Part shown: piece by piece, positions 28,016-37,631 of the stretch
Numbering within the stretch: the first letter of the stretch is position 1
Layout of the letters: every line of letters begins with the position of its first letter
DNA from: CBDDBK01 sp965225715
Lineage (GTDB): Bacteria; Bacteroidota; Bacteroidia; Cytophagales; Flammeovirgaceae
Assembly (NCBI GenBank): GCA_965225715.1
Contig: CBDDBK010000001.1
Location: 1-64,000, forward strand
DNA: 64,000 nt
Reading direction: 5' to 3'
The notes under the pieces: model-generated
Database searches by the model: none
The model's input: only the letters and a program-made list of their open reading frames with translations
What the model was told of the DNA's origin: nothing
Made by a program: the position numbers and the translations under genes

Positions 28016-28675
28016 TTATCTAAAAATGAGACTGCCTAACCTAACCAAAGTACTATTTTCTTCTAAGGCAATCTGATAATCTTGACTCATACCCATAGAA
28101 AGTGTTTCTAAAACTATATTTTGGGCTAATTTTTTGTTTTTTAACTTTAAAAATAATTGATATAAACTTCTAAATTCTTGCCTAATTAAATCTTTATCAA
28201 AAGTGTATGTAGCCATAGTCATGAAACCTTTAATGAGAATATTTTTAAATTGCCCTATTTGTTTTTGTTGTAGAAATAAAGATACTTCGTTTGGTTCAAA
28301 ACCATGTTTAGAGCGTTCTGAAGAAACATGAACTTCTATCAAACAGGAGATCATTCGTTCATATTTTTGAGCCTGTTTATTAACCTCTTGAAGTAATTTA
28401 AAGCTTTCAATACTATGGATAACCTCAACAAAAGGTGCAATATATTTAACCTTATTTCTTTGAAGATTACCGATAAAATGCCAGCGAATATCTTTAGGTA
28501 AAACAGTTTCTTTTTGGACTAATTCCTGAACTCTATTTTCTCCAAAATTTCTAAAACCTAAATGATAAAGTTCTAATATTGTTTCAATAGATTGTTTTTT
28601 TGTAACAATGAGTAACTCCGCGTTATAGCTTCGAATGGTATTTATAATACTTGGTAATGAAGTATATTTATTCAT
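28016..28675 (-). CDS. yggS: YggS-family pyridoxal phosphate homeostasis protein
   Basis: 219 residues. PLP-lysine motif LLIVTKKQS, then GFRNFGENRVQEL, IRWHFIGNLQRNK, IEVHVSSERSKHGF and the C-terminal LSMGMSQDYQIAL. These are the conserved segments of the PLPBP/YggS family, a single-domain alanine-racemase-like barrel that buffers PLP. No enzyme activity is established for the family. Monocistronic. Confidence 0.95.
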   Translation of the reverse strand: MNKYTSLPSIINTIRSYNAELLIVTKKQSIETILELYHLGFRNFGENRVQELVQKETVLPKDIRWHFIGNLQRNKVKYIAPFVEVIHSIESFKLLQEVNKQAQKYERMISCLIEVHVSSERSKHGFEPNEVSLFLQQKQIGQFKNILIKGFMTMATYTFDKDLIRQEFRSLYQLFLKLKNKKLAQNIVLETLSMGMSQDYQIALEENSTLVRLGSLIFR

Positions 28676-28733
28676 TATTTCTAACTACTTTTTAATATTT
28701 TAGAAATTATAAACTTTACTTTAGCCTTTTAAT

Positions 28734-28824
28734 TATAGCAATTCTAATATTATCTCAGGAAAATTCATTTTCATTATCAATAAGTTAAACTCTCTAAAAT
28801 CTTTTTTCGAGTAACGTGACTATA
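28734..28824 (+). repeat. Family A dispersed repeat, near-complete copy
   Basis: Head TATAGCAATTCTAAT, then ATCTCAGGAAAATTCATTTT, middle TTATCAATAAGTTAAACTC, tail TCTTTTTTCGAGTAACG and the end TGACTATA. It lies in the spacer between yggS and gldH. Confidence 0.75.
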
Positions 28825-28944
28825 AATACATTCAATAGTTCAGAAAATTCTTTTAACACATTGAAAACCAAATAGTTCTAAATTACTTGGTTTAATTAAT
28901 TAATTTTTTAGAATTTTAATTTTCTTAATTCCTAATTTATATTT

Positions 28945-29418
28945 TTATTCTTTTCCAATTTGTTTGATAAGTATCCCAACTTGTATAATACCGACTATTA
29001 TCTCTTCTTCACCTTCATTTGGATATATTTCAAACGTATAATCTCCTATTTGGTTAAAATTAAAGTTTTTGAATACCAAAGTCTCCAAATCACAAATCTC
29101 ATAAGAGGCTTCACCTAATAGTTTATCTGTTTTTGAATCTCTTAAAGGAATATTAAAATCCTCTTTTTGCTGACTATCATCAGGTTTTATAATACTAACA
29201 CCCACGGATAAATCTTTATAATTAATATGACTGTGATGCCTAAGAGCAATAAAGATATTGCAGTTCGAGATGGTGTCTTCTATAGTCACTGTAAACTTTT
29301 TGAGATCATTCTTAGACCACATCAAATAGTTTTTTACGTCTTGATGTTTTTCATAAACCTTATTTTTATCGCAAGCACTCAAACATATTAAGAACAATAA
29401 GAGTATTTTTTTATTCAT
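28945..29418 (-). CDS. gldH: GldH-family gliding motility lipoprotein
   Basis: 157 residues. Lipobox LICLSACDK puts the lipidated Cys at 16. The body matches GldH: VYEKHQDVKNYLMWSKNDLK, DTISNCNIFIALRHHSHINY and FNFNQIGDYTFEI. GldH is needed for gliding in Flavobacterium and is also found in non-gliding Bacteroidota with type IX secretion. It starts 25 bp after murB on the same strand, in the order outer membrane protein-murB-gldH. Confidence 0.85.
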   Translation of the reverse strand: MNKKILLLFLICLSACDKNKVYEKHQDVKNYLMWSKNDLKKFTVTIEDTISNCNIFIALRHHSHINYKDLSVGVSIIKPDDSQQKEDFNIPLRDSKTDKLLGEASYEICDLETLVFKNFNFNQIGDYTFEIYPNEGEEEIIVGIIQVGILIKQIGKE

Positions 29419-29443
29419 ATTTTTTATTTAAAAAAGATAACAA

Positions 29444-30469
29444 TTACATAAGATTAACTTCTAATTCTAATTTAATATCAAATTTTTTATGAATATCTGT
29501 CTGTATTTTATAGGCTAATTTTTTGACTTCTAAACCTTTACCACCGCCCAGATTAACCAACACCAAAGATTGTTTATCAGAAACACCAATATTTTTACCT
29601 CTATAGCCTTTCCAGTTTGCTTTTTCTATGAGCCAAGCAGCTGGTATTTTAACCGAAGCCAAATTTTGAGGGTAACAAGGTATATCCGGATATTCATTTT
29701 TTAGATTTTTGAATTGTTCATGTGGTATAATTGGATTTTTAAAAAAACTACCACTATTGCCAATTTCCTTATAATTAGGCAACTTAGTATTTCTAATTTG
29801 AATTACAGCACTACGAATATCAGAAATATTTGGTTTTTTTATATCCTTTTTATTTAAAAATTCTTGAAGTCCACGGTAATGTAAATTGAATACTTGTTTT
29901 TTACGTAATTTTAAGGTTATATTTAAAATTAAGATTTTCTCTTTAGATTTTTGTTTAAAAATACTATCTCTATAAGCAAATTGACAATCCTGTTTATAAA
30001 AGGTTCTAAATTTTTGAGTAGCCATATTAACCGTTTCAGCAGATTCAAAAATATCAGACAATTCCACTCCGTATGCTCCAATATTTTGAATAGGTGCCGC
30101 TCCAACAGTACCCGGTATTAAAGATAAGTTTTCTATACCCTGCCAAGTTTTTTGAACCGTATAGTCAACTAAATCATCCCATAGTTCTCCGCCCCATACC
30201 TTTACATAAATAAAATCATCATCTTCATCTAATTTTTCTATACCTTTTATACCCATTTGGATGATAAAATGATCGGTATCTTTAGTAAAAACAATATTAC
30301 TGCCTTGTCCCAAAAAAATAATTTTAGATTGATCTATAAGTTTTTTGTCAAGAACTTCTAAAATCTCTATAACTTCTTCTTTTCGAGTCAATCGAACAAA
30401 ATATTTCGCTTTTTGCTCTACTCTAAATGTATTAAAAGGCAAAAGAGAAATGTTATTTAATAGCCACAT
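29444..30469 (-). CDS. murB: UDP-N-acetylenolpyruvoylglucosamine reductase (type I)
   Basis: 341 residues. FAD-binding segments FLGQGSNIVF and LSLIPGTVGAAPIQNIGAYG, the catalytic serine loop GNSGSFFKNP, substrate-binding PAAWLIEKANWKG and the terminal Glu in LELEVNLM. MurB reduces UDP-GlcNAc-enolpyruvate to UDP-MurNAc in peptidoglycan synthesis. The long YxxR-containing form corresponds to type I MurB. It lies 21 bp after the upstream outer membrane protein gene. Confidence 0.97.
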   Translation of the reverse strand: MWLLNNISLLPFNTFRVEQKAKYFVRLTRKEEVIEILEVLDKKLIDQSKIIFLGQGSNIVFTKDTDHFIIQMGIKGIEKLDEDDDFIYVKVWGGELWDDLVDYTVQKTWQGIENLSLIPGTVGAAPIQNIGAYGVELSDIFESAETVNMATQKFRTFYKQDCQFAYRDSIFKQKSKEKILILNITLKLRKKQVFNLHYRGLQEFLNKKDIKKPNISDIRSAVIQIRNTKLPNYKEIGNSGSFFKNPIIPHEQFKNLKNEYPDIPCYPQNLASVKIPAAWLIEKANWKGYRGKNIGVSDKQSLVLVNLGGGKGLEVKKLAYKIQTDIHKKFDIKLELEVNLM

Positions 30470-30490
30470 TTGATATTCATCTTTTGATTT

Positions 30491-31381
30491 TTAGTTAATA
30501 AATTTAAACCCTAAATTGAAAGTATTACCTGCACCGTCATTGACAGATTCTATAAAATTGGTATAACTTATTTCGATGTTCAGTTTTTCTAAAATTTGGT
30601 ATTTAATCCCAAAGCCCATTTGGGTAAAATTCTGTGTTTTACCAAAAGTACTTTCCTCAGAAGGGTCCAAGCGCCTAAAAAGAGGTGAATATTGAATAAA
30701 CGTATAAACTGTAAAGTTGTTTGAAGGGAAATAGCTAAAGAAAATACTGACTGGTGTTCTTAAAAAAGCGTTTTTTCCTGAATTATTAGGATTTCTGCTT
30801 TTAAAACGGTATAAAAAATCAAGTTCAAAAAAAAGCTGGAATTTATTAAAATATTTATCGTAAAATAATTGAGTCCACCAACTCACTCGATCATGTGTTA
30901 AAAAACGCGGCATCTCCAAGTTTTTAGCTATGGGTAGTAAAAGCGCCGATTGAATGGAAAAACGAGGACGGTTTTTTATAGGGTTAATTTTAATCCGTAG
31001 GGCAAAATGGCTTAGGGCTGTTCGAGTATAAGAATCAACGCTATTCTTATCAAAAGGATTGTAATTTACCGAGGCTATATACAAATCAAAACCAAGATTA
31101 AAACGTGCATTATTGGAAATACCTCTTGTAAACTGAAAAAAACCGGTATAAAACGTTTGACGTTCTGTTAACTTTATTTTATTTCCATCCGCATTTCTAA
31201 AAGCGGTTTGAGTATAAATATTATTAAAAATATCTATTTGAAATTGTTTTTTCTTTAATAATATAGATGGTGTATAGGTTTGGATATTAGATTTATTATT
31301 TGGATTTATTTCATTTTTATCTTGAGCAAAGTTCAAAAAAACAACCTTAAATATTAATAAAACTAATATGGTAATTTTCAT
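30491..31381 (-). CDS. Predicted outer membrane beta-barrel protein
   Basis: 296 residues. A signal peptide ends near FLNFAQ. The mature part is rich in alternating aromatic/hydrophobic strands (FYTGFFQFTRGISNNARFNL, FTVYTFIQYSPLF, FTQMGFGIKYQIL) and ends NLGFKFIN, with a C-terminal aromatic strand typical of barrels. I do not recognise the family. It is first in a probable operon with murB and gldH. Confidence 0.7.
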   Translation of the reverse strand: MKITILVLLIFKVVFLNFAQDKNEINPNNKSNIQTYTPSILLKKKQFQIDIFNNIYTQTAFRNADGNKIKLTERQTFYTGFFQFTRGISNNARFNLGFDLYIASVNYNPFDKNSVDSYTRTALSHFALRIKINPIKNRPRFSIQSALLLPIAKNLEMPRFLTHDRVSWWTQLFYDKYFNKFQLFFELDFLYRFKSRNPNNSGKNAFLRTPVSIFFSYFPSNNFTVYTFIQYSPLFRRLDPSEESTFGKTQNFTQMGFGIKYQILEKLNIEISYTNFIESVNDGAGNTFNLGFKFIN

Positions 31382-31582
31382 GATTTTTATAAAATTACAG
31401 TTCTAAAAAGATAATTAACTATTTGATAATCAATATTATAAAACATTTAGAAATTTTTTATATATATTCAATTATTTGATTTTTAATACTTAAATATTTC
31501 AATATTTTTAGTTCGTACTTTATTTTCAATTCAAACAAAGAAATTAAAGGCATTAATTTTTTTAGCCTTCCATAATCCATAA

Positions 31583-32104
31583 CTACCTAATTGCCATAAT
31601 ACCTGTGGGTCTTTTAATAGTATACTCGCTAAAATCTTGTCTAGCTGTTAAACCGACTCCATGAATAATTTCAAATAAGGTGGTAATTTTTACTTTGGCA
31701 TTGGATTCTATCTGATATTGTTTAGGTTTCCAAATGAGCATATTTGTTTCTAATCTTTGTTTTTTGATTTTATTAGCAACTTTAACATTATTAAAAGCAG
31801 TATAAAGGTTATCTTTTTTATCAAAAATAGCGCTATCGGCATCTATAACAGTGGTTAATCTATTATTTTGAAAAAAATCTACATGTAAACCTTCTGGATA
31901 GAGGACATTTCCATTACTGTATTGATATTCAAGAGGTGCTGTAATGGTAATTATAGTTATAGCATCTTCGCTATATTTGGTCTCTATATTTTTAAATACA
32001 TAAACAGGAATACTATCTAAAGAAGCAGCTTCACCGGGCTGAACCATTTTTTTACAAGCACTTATGACAAGAATTCCTAAAAAGAAAAGTACTAATTTTG
32101 ACAT
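31583..32104 (-). CDS. lptC: LPS export periplasmic protein LptC
   Basis: 173 residues. Lipobox-like LVISACKK. The LptC/OstA-like beta-jellyroll is seen in YSNGNVLYPEGLHVDFFQNN, DADSAIFDKKDNLYTAFNNV and LIWKPKQYQIES. LptC links the LptBFG ATPase to LptA in lipopolysaccharide transport. The 58-bp gap from the upstream interrupted membrane gene suggests they were cotranscribed before the IS607 insertion. Confidence 0.85.
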   Translation of the reverse strand: MSKLVLFFLGILVISACKKMVQPGEAASLDSIPVYVFKNIETKYSEDAITIITITAPLEYQYSNGNVLYPEGLHVDFFQNNRLTTVIDADSAIFDKKDNLYTAFNNVKVANKIKKQRLETNMLIWKPKQYQIESNAKVKITTLFEIIHGVGLTARQDFSEYTIKRPTGIMAIR

Positions 32105-32510
32105 ATCGATGAATAATTAAATTTTAAGAATCTCTGATTTCCAATTATTATGTAATAATAATCAACTGATGATAATATTGGCAATAAAACCCAAACAAAT
32201 TAATCCTGATGTATAGATTGAGAAAAAATAAAATAAGGCTAAAAAATTGGTATAATTTAGACGCTCTATTTCAACTTTTAAACCAAAGAAAATCAGCCCC
32301 GTATAATACAAAACGATTGGAATGCGTTTGAGAAGATGAGACGCTTGTTGACGTAAAAAGTCAGGGTTTTCATTTTCTTCTGAGTGTTTTAAGCCATACA
32401 TTTTGGAAATTAAAAAATTAGGGTTTGAAACTGCCTCAAAATATTTAGACATTTCTGTATATTTATAGACATTTAATTGGTTTTACAGGTTATTTATCTA
32501 TATTTGAGTT

Positions 32511-33110
32511 ATGATAAGCATTAAAGAAGCCTCTGAATTATTAGGCGTTAGTACCAAAACGATTCATCGATGGGAACAAGCGGGCAAAATTCAAGCCTTT
32601 CGTACGAAAGGTGGACATCGCCGTTTTGAAATTAATGACCTCATAGGAAATAAAAAAGACAAATCACTAACAATAGCCTATGCCCGAGTAAGTTCACACG
32701 ACCAAAAAGAAGATTTGAAAAGGCAAATACTTGTTTTGGAATCGTACTGTGGAAAAAATGGCTATAATTTTGAAGTTATTGATGATTTAGGTTCTGGTTT
32801 AAACTATAAAAAGCGCGGCCTAATTCGCTTGATTAAATTAATTTGCTCTTATCAGGTTGATAGATTAGTGATTACGCATAAAGATAGGCTTTTACGTTTT
32901 GGTTCGGAATTGATTGTTACGCTTTGTGAATATTTTAATGTGGAAGTTATCATCATTAACAGAAGTCAAGGCAATAGCTTTGAAGAAGATTTGGCTCAAG
33001 ATGTTTTAGAAATAATTACTGTCTTTTCAGCTCGTTTATATGGCAGTCGCAGTCATAAAAACAAGAAAATTGTAGATAGTTTAAAAGAAGTTGCTAAAGA
33101 ACTAAAATAG
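32511..33110 (+). CDS. tnpA: IS607-family serine recombinase (TnpA)
   Basis: 199 residues. An N-terminal MerR-like helix-turn-helix (ISIKEASELLGVSTKTIHRW, then EQAGKIQAFRTKGGHRRFEI) is followed by a small serine recombinase domain with the nucleophile in AYARVSSHDQKEDLKRQ and DRLVITHKDRLLRFG. It catalyses excision and integration at GG dinucleotides. It ends 3 bp before tnpB. Confidence 0.96.
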   Translation: MISIKEASELLGVSTKTIHRWEQAGKIQAFRTKGGHRRFEINDLIGNKKDKSLTIAYARVSSHDQKEDLKRQILVLESYCGKNGYNFEVIDDLGSGLNYKKRGLIRLIKLICSYQVDRLVITHKDRLLRFGSELIVTLCEYFNVEVIIINRSQGNSFEEDLAQDVLEIITVFSARLYGSRSHKNKKIVDSLKEVAKELK

Positions 33111-33113
33111 GCT

Positions 33114-34292
33114 ATGAAAAGTTTAAAAGTACGTTTGAATTTGAACAACAAACAAGAAACTTTAGCCTTTAAACACGCTGGCGTTGCGCGACACGCTTAC
33201 AATTGGGGACTTGAAACTTGCCAAAAAGCCTATAAAAACAAAGAAGCCCATCTGTCTGCTATTGACTTGCATAAAAAACTGGTTAAAGAGGTCAAAAGTA
33301 TACATCCTTGGTATTACGAAGTGAGTAAATGTGCACCTCAACAAGCTCTACGCGATTTAGGTACAGCTTACAAACGCTTTTTTAAAAAAATAGGCAAGCA
33401 TCCGCGCTTTAAGAAAAAAGGACAACACAATAATTTTTATTTAGAGGGTAAAATTGTTTCGAGAAAGGGCAAAATTAAACTTCCTCGCTTTGGCTGGGTT
33501 CGTCTTTCTGAGCAAGTGGAATTAGACAACATTAAAAATGTAACTATCGCGCGTCACGCAAAGCATTGGTTTGTAAGTTTTTTAGTGCCTCACGAACCAA
33601 AAGCAACGCCAAAAACACGCGAAGCCGTTGGCGTCGATCTCGGTATCAAAACACTGGCTACCCTTTCGGATGGCAAAATCTTTGAAAACAAAAGACCATA
33701 CAAAACCTATAAACGAAAGCTAAAAATTGCCCAACGCGTTCTATCCAAACGTTTTGTCAAAGGCAAAAAAATACAATCTAACAACTACTATAAACAGCAA
33801 ACAAAAGTTGCTCAAATTCATTATAAAATTGCTTGCATACGCAAAGATGCTTTACATAAACTCACAAGCTATTTGGCTAAGAACCACAGTCACATAGTCA
33901 TAGAAGACTTAAACGTCGCGGGTATGGTAAAAAATCACCGTTTAGCAAGTGCCATTTTAGACGGTGGGTTTTATGAATTTAAAAGGCAATTAGAGTACAA
34001 AAGCAAATGGTATGGCTCGACTTTGAAATTGGCCAACCGCTTTTATCCCAGTAGTAAATTATGTTCTAATTGTGGAAATAAGAAAGGAACTTTAAAACTT
34101 TCGGAGCGTGTCTATAATTGCCAAAATTGCCAAATTTCTATCGACCGCGATTTAAACGCAAGTTTAAATTTGGAAAAACTGGCGGAGAGTTACCCCGCTT
34201 CTGCCTGTGGAGGACTGATACAACCTAAGGCTTCGGCTTTAGGAAGTCCAGAGAAACAGGAAGTAAACAGCAAATTGTCAAAGTTTGTCTAA
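33114..34292 (+). CDS. tnpB: TnpB RNA-guided nuclease of the IS607 element
   Basis: 392 residues. RuvC motifs: VGVDLGIKTLATLSDG (Asp175), HIVIEDLNVAG (Glu264) and DRDLNAS (Asp344/346). A four-cysteine zinc knuckle lies between the last two (Cys317, Cys320, Cys336, Cys339). All catalytic positions are intact. TnpB proteins use an RNA encoded at the element's 3' end to cut DNA and so favour element retention. The start 3 bp after tnpA implies cotranscription. Confidence 0.96.
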   Translation: MKSLKVRLNLNNKQETLAFKHAGVARHAYNWGLETCQKAYKNKEAHLSAIDLHKKLVKEVKSIHPWYYEVSKCAPQQALRDLGTAYKRFFKKIGKHPRFKKKGQHNNFYLEGKIVSRKGKIKLPRFGWVRLSEQVELDNIKNVTIARHAKHWFVSFLVPHEPKATPKTREAVGVDLGIKTLATLSDGKIFENKRPYKTYKRKLKIAQRVLSKRFVKGKKIQSNNYYKQQTKVAQIHYKIACIRKDALHKLTSYLAKNHSHIVIEDLNVAGMVKNHRLASAILDGGFYEFKRQLEYKSKWYGSTLKLANRFYPSSKLCSNCGNKKGTLKLSERVYNCQNCQISIDRDLNASLNLEKLAESYPASACGGLIQPKASALGSPEKQEVNSKLSKFV

Positions 34293-34306
34293 GTTTTACA
34301 TAACGG
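34150..34306 (+). ncRNA. Probable omega-RNA region of TnpB (position inferred)
   Basis: TnpB guide RNAs derive from the 3' part of tnpB through the right end of the element. The overlap of the tnpB tail with the element end fits this. I have not modelled the fold, and the 5' limit is a guess; the guide would be host sequence after 34306. Confidence 0.35.
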
Positions 34307-34870
34307 AACAAAAGGTAATTTAAAAAAAAGAAAATGCCAAACAAAATACCTGTATTTTGGAAAACAAGTTCTTTTTTATAGCCATAACCTGACCAGTTTT
34401 TTGCAACCCAGTTAAGTACAGTATAGTAAATGTATCCTTTTTCCAAATAACGAAATTCTTGGTATTCAGCATCGAGTTTTTCAAAACTTTGGATGAAACC
34501 ATCAGCTTTTACCTTTTTAAGCATCTGCTCGTAGAGGTTGCTTTTTTGAGCAAAGGTAGTTGTAGAATCGGGGAACCACAATTTAAAATTAATATAAGGT
34601 AATTTGATTTTACTGACATCGGTACCCATAAGATTGATAAGGCAAGGTTTTTCTTCAGCTATAGATGCTGAATCTCTTTTAGCAGAAGAAAAATCTATTT
34701 CGCCTGTAAAAACTTTTCCTTTATAATTTTGTCCTCTTGCCTGAAAATCAGAAGATGCTTAAAATAAGAATTAAAAAAGTGGAGCAAGTTTGGAATTTTT
34801 TCATGATTTTAAAATACGTTAATGTTTAAATCTTGATTTTATAATTGACTCGCTTTTCAGAAATATTTTA

Positions 34871-34924
34871 AGTATCGTATCAATAATTTTAGAAAGTATA
34901 TCCTTTTCCCAATTGACATGACTA
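34871..34924 (+). repeat. Family A dispersed repeat, tail fragment
   Basis: TATATCCTTTTCCCAATTG then ACATGACTA matches the tail; the head is absent. It lies between nadK and the interrupted gene. Confidence 0.45.
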
Positions 34925-34948
34925 AAGCTAAAGTAGTTTTGTTAAATT

Positions 34949-35854
34949 CTATTTTTTAATATAATTTCTTATATCTAAACCCCAATTTAATTTACTTCTC
35001 AAAGTATCTAAAAAGTTATTATTTGAAAAACGCAACAATTTGGCTTGAAAGTGACATTTCTTAATCTTAATATTTATATCTTTTTTTATTTTTTGGCTTC
35101 TAGAATCAAGACTTAATGTATAGTTTTTATTTCTATCATCAAGTTGAAATTCGATGATGGAATCATCAGAAACAATAACAGGACGTACATTAAGATTATG
35201 AGAACAAATTGGAGAAATAATAAAACTTTTTGAATGAGGCATGGCAATGGGACCACCAACGCTCAACGAATATGCTGTTGACCCTGTAGAAGTAGAAACT
35301 AAAATCCCATCTGCCCAATACGAATTTAGATATTCACCATCTAAATAGGCATGAACAACTATCATTGAAGATGTTTCATTTCGCAAGACTGTAAAATCGT
35401 TAAGTGCAAAATTATTGGATCCAAAAAATGGTTTACTAGCCTCTACTTCTAAAAGTGTACGACTCTCTATAGTATAAAAGCCTTGCCAAAAAAGAGTTAG
35501 TATTTTTTCAAAGTCCGCAATTCTTATAGTTGTTAAGAAACCTAAGCGTCCACTGTTAATGCCTAAAATAGGGGTTTGATTACTTTTTATATATAAAATT
35601 GTTTCTAATAAAGTCCCATCTCCGCCTAAACTGAACATAAAGTTTGTATCAGAAGGAAAAGTTTCTTGAGTGAAGATATTAAAATGAACAATTTCTAAAA
35701 TAGCATGTTCAGTCAATAATTTAGCTAAAATATCTGATAATAGTACCGTTACATTTTTTTTTAATAGTTCTTCAATAAGATTTTTTGCATCTATCAATTT
35801 GTTTTTATCAAATGGATTACTGTGTATAGCTATTTTTATCATTGTTTTTATCAA
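34949..35854 (-). CDS. nadK: NAD kinase
   Basis: 301 residues. The NAD kinase signature GGDGTLLETILYI is followed by TPILGINSGRLGFLTTI, TLLEVEAS, NDFTVLRN, YWADGILVSTSTGSTAYSLS and SFIISPICSHNLNVRPV. It phosphorylates NAD to NADP. Met1 or Met5 could be the start (MIKTMIKIAIHSNPFD); Met5 matches the usual N-terminus better. Confidence 0.97.
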   Translation of the reverse strand: MIKTMIKIAIHSNPFDKNKLIDAKNLIEELLKKNVTVLLSDILAKLLTEHAILEIVHFNIFTQETFPSDTNFMFSLGGDGTLLETILYIKSNQTPILGINSGRLGFLTTIRIADFEKILTLFWQGFYTIESRTLLEVEASKPFFGSNNFALNDFTVLRNETSSMIVVHAYLDGEYLNSYWADGILVSTSTGSTAYSLSVGGPIAMPHSKSFIISPICSHNLNVRPVIVSDDSIIEFQLDDRNKNYTLSLDSRSQKIKKDINIKIKKCHFQAKLLRFSNNNFLDTLRSKLNWGLDIRNYIKK

Positions 35855-36009
35855 ATATTAAAAGCACTTAAACCTATATCCATGCTAAACAGGTTAATGA
35901 AATAGTTTTGATAATCAATAGATTTTTACTTTAAAGTAATTTAAAAATAGGGTGGTGTTATAAACATAGCATAATTTTTTGACAATCAGTTTATAAATTA
36001 TTGAACTTT

Positions 36010-36102
36010 ATTAATATATTTTTATTATTTCAGAAATATTTATTCTCATTATCAATAAATTAAATCTTATAAAAATCTTTTTTTCAAATAACGTGATTAT
36101 AT
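36010..36102 (+). repeat. Family A dispersed repeat, near-complete copy
   Basis: Middle TTATCAATAAATTAAATC, tail AAAAATCTTTTTTTCAAATA then ACGTGATTATATA. It lies in the 351-bp spacer 35855-36205, which holds no gene. Confidence 0.65.
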
Positions 36103-36205
36103 AGTCTTATTTTTAAAAATAAGGAGAGACTATTTTCTTAATATCAACGAATTCAATATAAGTTCACTATAAAAACCTAAAAGAGTAAGCGAAAAGAGCC
36201 TAACA

Positions 36206-37483
36206 TTAAGTCTTTTCTTTTTTCTTTTTGGCAGCAGGAAAAAGTATATTATTTAAAATAAGCCGATATCCCGGTGAATTAGGATGTAAATTGAGATCTG
36301 TAGGTGGTTCACCTACAAAATGACGATAATCTTCAGGGTCATGTCCTCCATAAAATGTCCAAGTACCTTTTCCTAAACTTCCATGTATATAACGAGCTTC
36401 TTGAATATCTTTATTTTCTCCCATAATGGTAACTTCAGATTTGATAAGTTGTTTTTTAAAACCTGTTGTTTGTCCCATAAAACCGTGAATAATTTGTTGA
36501 TGATTTTGAGTCAAAATAGTTGGAATAGGATCCCATTTAGCTGAAAACTCAAAAAGTTTGAAATAATCATTGTACTCATCTAAGTTTTTGCGTTCATGAG
36601 TATTATTGTCAATATTAGAATACTCATATTCTCGGGGATTAGTTTTGAGTTGAAAATCTTTAAAAGCTAAAGTGTTTTCAAAATTTAGCTTACTTTGGGC
36701 TTTAGGATCTGGTGGATCACCGTCGTACATATAATCACAAATATCTAAACCATCAGCAGCAATAGATATATCATAAGTATCTGTTGCTGAACACATTGCA
36801 AACAAAAATCCACCACCAAGACAAAAATCTCTAATCTTTTTAACGACAGCCAATTTTAATTGAGACACTTTAGAAAAATTATACTTATGGGCTACACGTT
36901 CAAATTCTTTTTGTTGATCTATATACCACTTTTGTCGCCCATAGCCATAATAAAATTTTCCATATTGCCCTGTAAAATCTTCATGATGAAGATGTAACCA
37001 ATCATATTGAGGTAGTTTTCCTTGCATAACTTCGTCATCAAAAACAATGTCATAAGGAATTTCTGCATATGTTAAAACTAAAGTAACAGCATCATCCCAA
37101 GGCTGTTTTGATTTAGGCGAATAAACAGCTATTTTTGGAGCTACTTCTAATTTCATAATATCCATATTTATTTCTGGATTAGTAACATATTTTTTGATTT
37201 CCACAATTTTATCATCAGAAATAACTTCATAGGTAATGCCTCTGACAACCAATTCATTTTCAAATCCTTTAATATATTTAAAAACAAAACTTCCACCTCG
37301 ATAATTTAACAGCCATTCAGCTTGAGCACCTTGTTGTAAAATCCAATAAGTCATACCGTATGCTTTTAAATGATCGGCTTGTTTTTCGTCCATAGGGACA
37401 AAAAGATAATTTCCAAATAAATTAAATTCAGAAAAAAAACAGAAAAGCAATACTATAAAGCTGATGTATTTTTGTCTATTCAT
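36206..37483 (-). CDS. Conserved exported GATase-like protein (often annotated asparagine synthetase B)
   Basis: 425 residues with a signal peptide (IVLLFCFFSEFNLFG). IAVYSPKSKQPWDDAVTLVL and, further on, GGGFLFAMCSATDTYDISIA form a class I glutamine amidotransferase/DJ-1-like fold with a cysteine at the nucleophile elbow (FAMCSATD). The C-terminus has WTFYGGHDPEDYRHFVGEPP. Bacteroidota homologues are commonly labelled asparagine synthetase B, but there is no N-terminal amidotransferase Cys or ATP-binding synthetase domain here, so that label is not supported. Function unknown; an exported enzyme is plausible. Confidence 0.7.
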   Translation of the reverse strand: MNRQKYISFIVLLFCFFSEFNLFGNYLFVPMDEKQADHLKAYGMTYWILQQGAQAEWLLNYRGGSFVFKYIKGFENELVVRGITYEVISDDKIVEIKKYVTNPEINMDIMKLEVAPKIAVYSPKSKQPWDDAVTLVLTYAEIPYDIVFDDEVMQGKLPQYDWLHLHHEDFTGQYGKFYYGYGRQKWYIDQQKEFERVAHKYNFSKVSQLKLAVVKKIRDFCLGGGFLFAMCSATDTYDISIAADGLDICDYMYDGDPPDPKAQSKLNFENTLAFKDFQLKTNPREYEYSNIDNNTHERKNLDEYNDYFKLFEFSAKWDPIPTILTQNHQQIIHGFMGQTTGFKKQLIKSEVTIMGENKDIQEARYIHGSLGKGTWTFYGGHDPEDYRHFVGEPPTDLNLHPNSPGYRLILNNILFPAAKKKKEKT

Positions 37484-37631
37484 TTAAGTTAAAATTATTA
37501 AAAATGATAGTGAACTTGTATTGAAAAGGATTTTTTATATATTTAAATTATTGATAATGAATAAAATATTATCTCATTGTTTTTAATAAAAAAGTTATAA
37601 ACGCACTCTATATTATAACTATATGACTATT

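Larger units (their letters stand above)
32481..34306 (+). mobile_element. Complete IS607-type insertion sequence
   Basis: 1826 bp containing a serine recombinase gene and tnpB. The ends are defined by GG dinucleotides (32479-32480 and 34305-34306) without target duplication, as expected for IS607-family integration, and by restoration of the host reading frame when the element is removed in silico. Both genes are intact with all catalytic residues visible, so it may be active. Confidence 0.9.
32162..34804 (-). pseudogene. Exported/membrane protein gene split by an IS607 element and frameshifted near its start
   Basis: Read on the minus strand: an ATG at 34804 starts a signal peptide (MKKFQTCSTFLILILSIF) that hits a stop at 34750. 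A one-base frame change continues as QARGQNYKGKVF into 34629-34307, ending in a membrane segment (GILFGIFFFLNYLLF). After removing the IS607 element at its GG dinucleotides the frame continues exactly: LLFQLNVYKYTEMSKYFEAV, running to 32162 with two more membrane segments. The intact protein would be roughly 250 residues. I do not recognise the family. It lies directly upstream of lptC. Confidence 0.75.
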
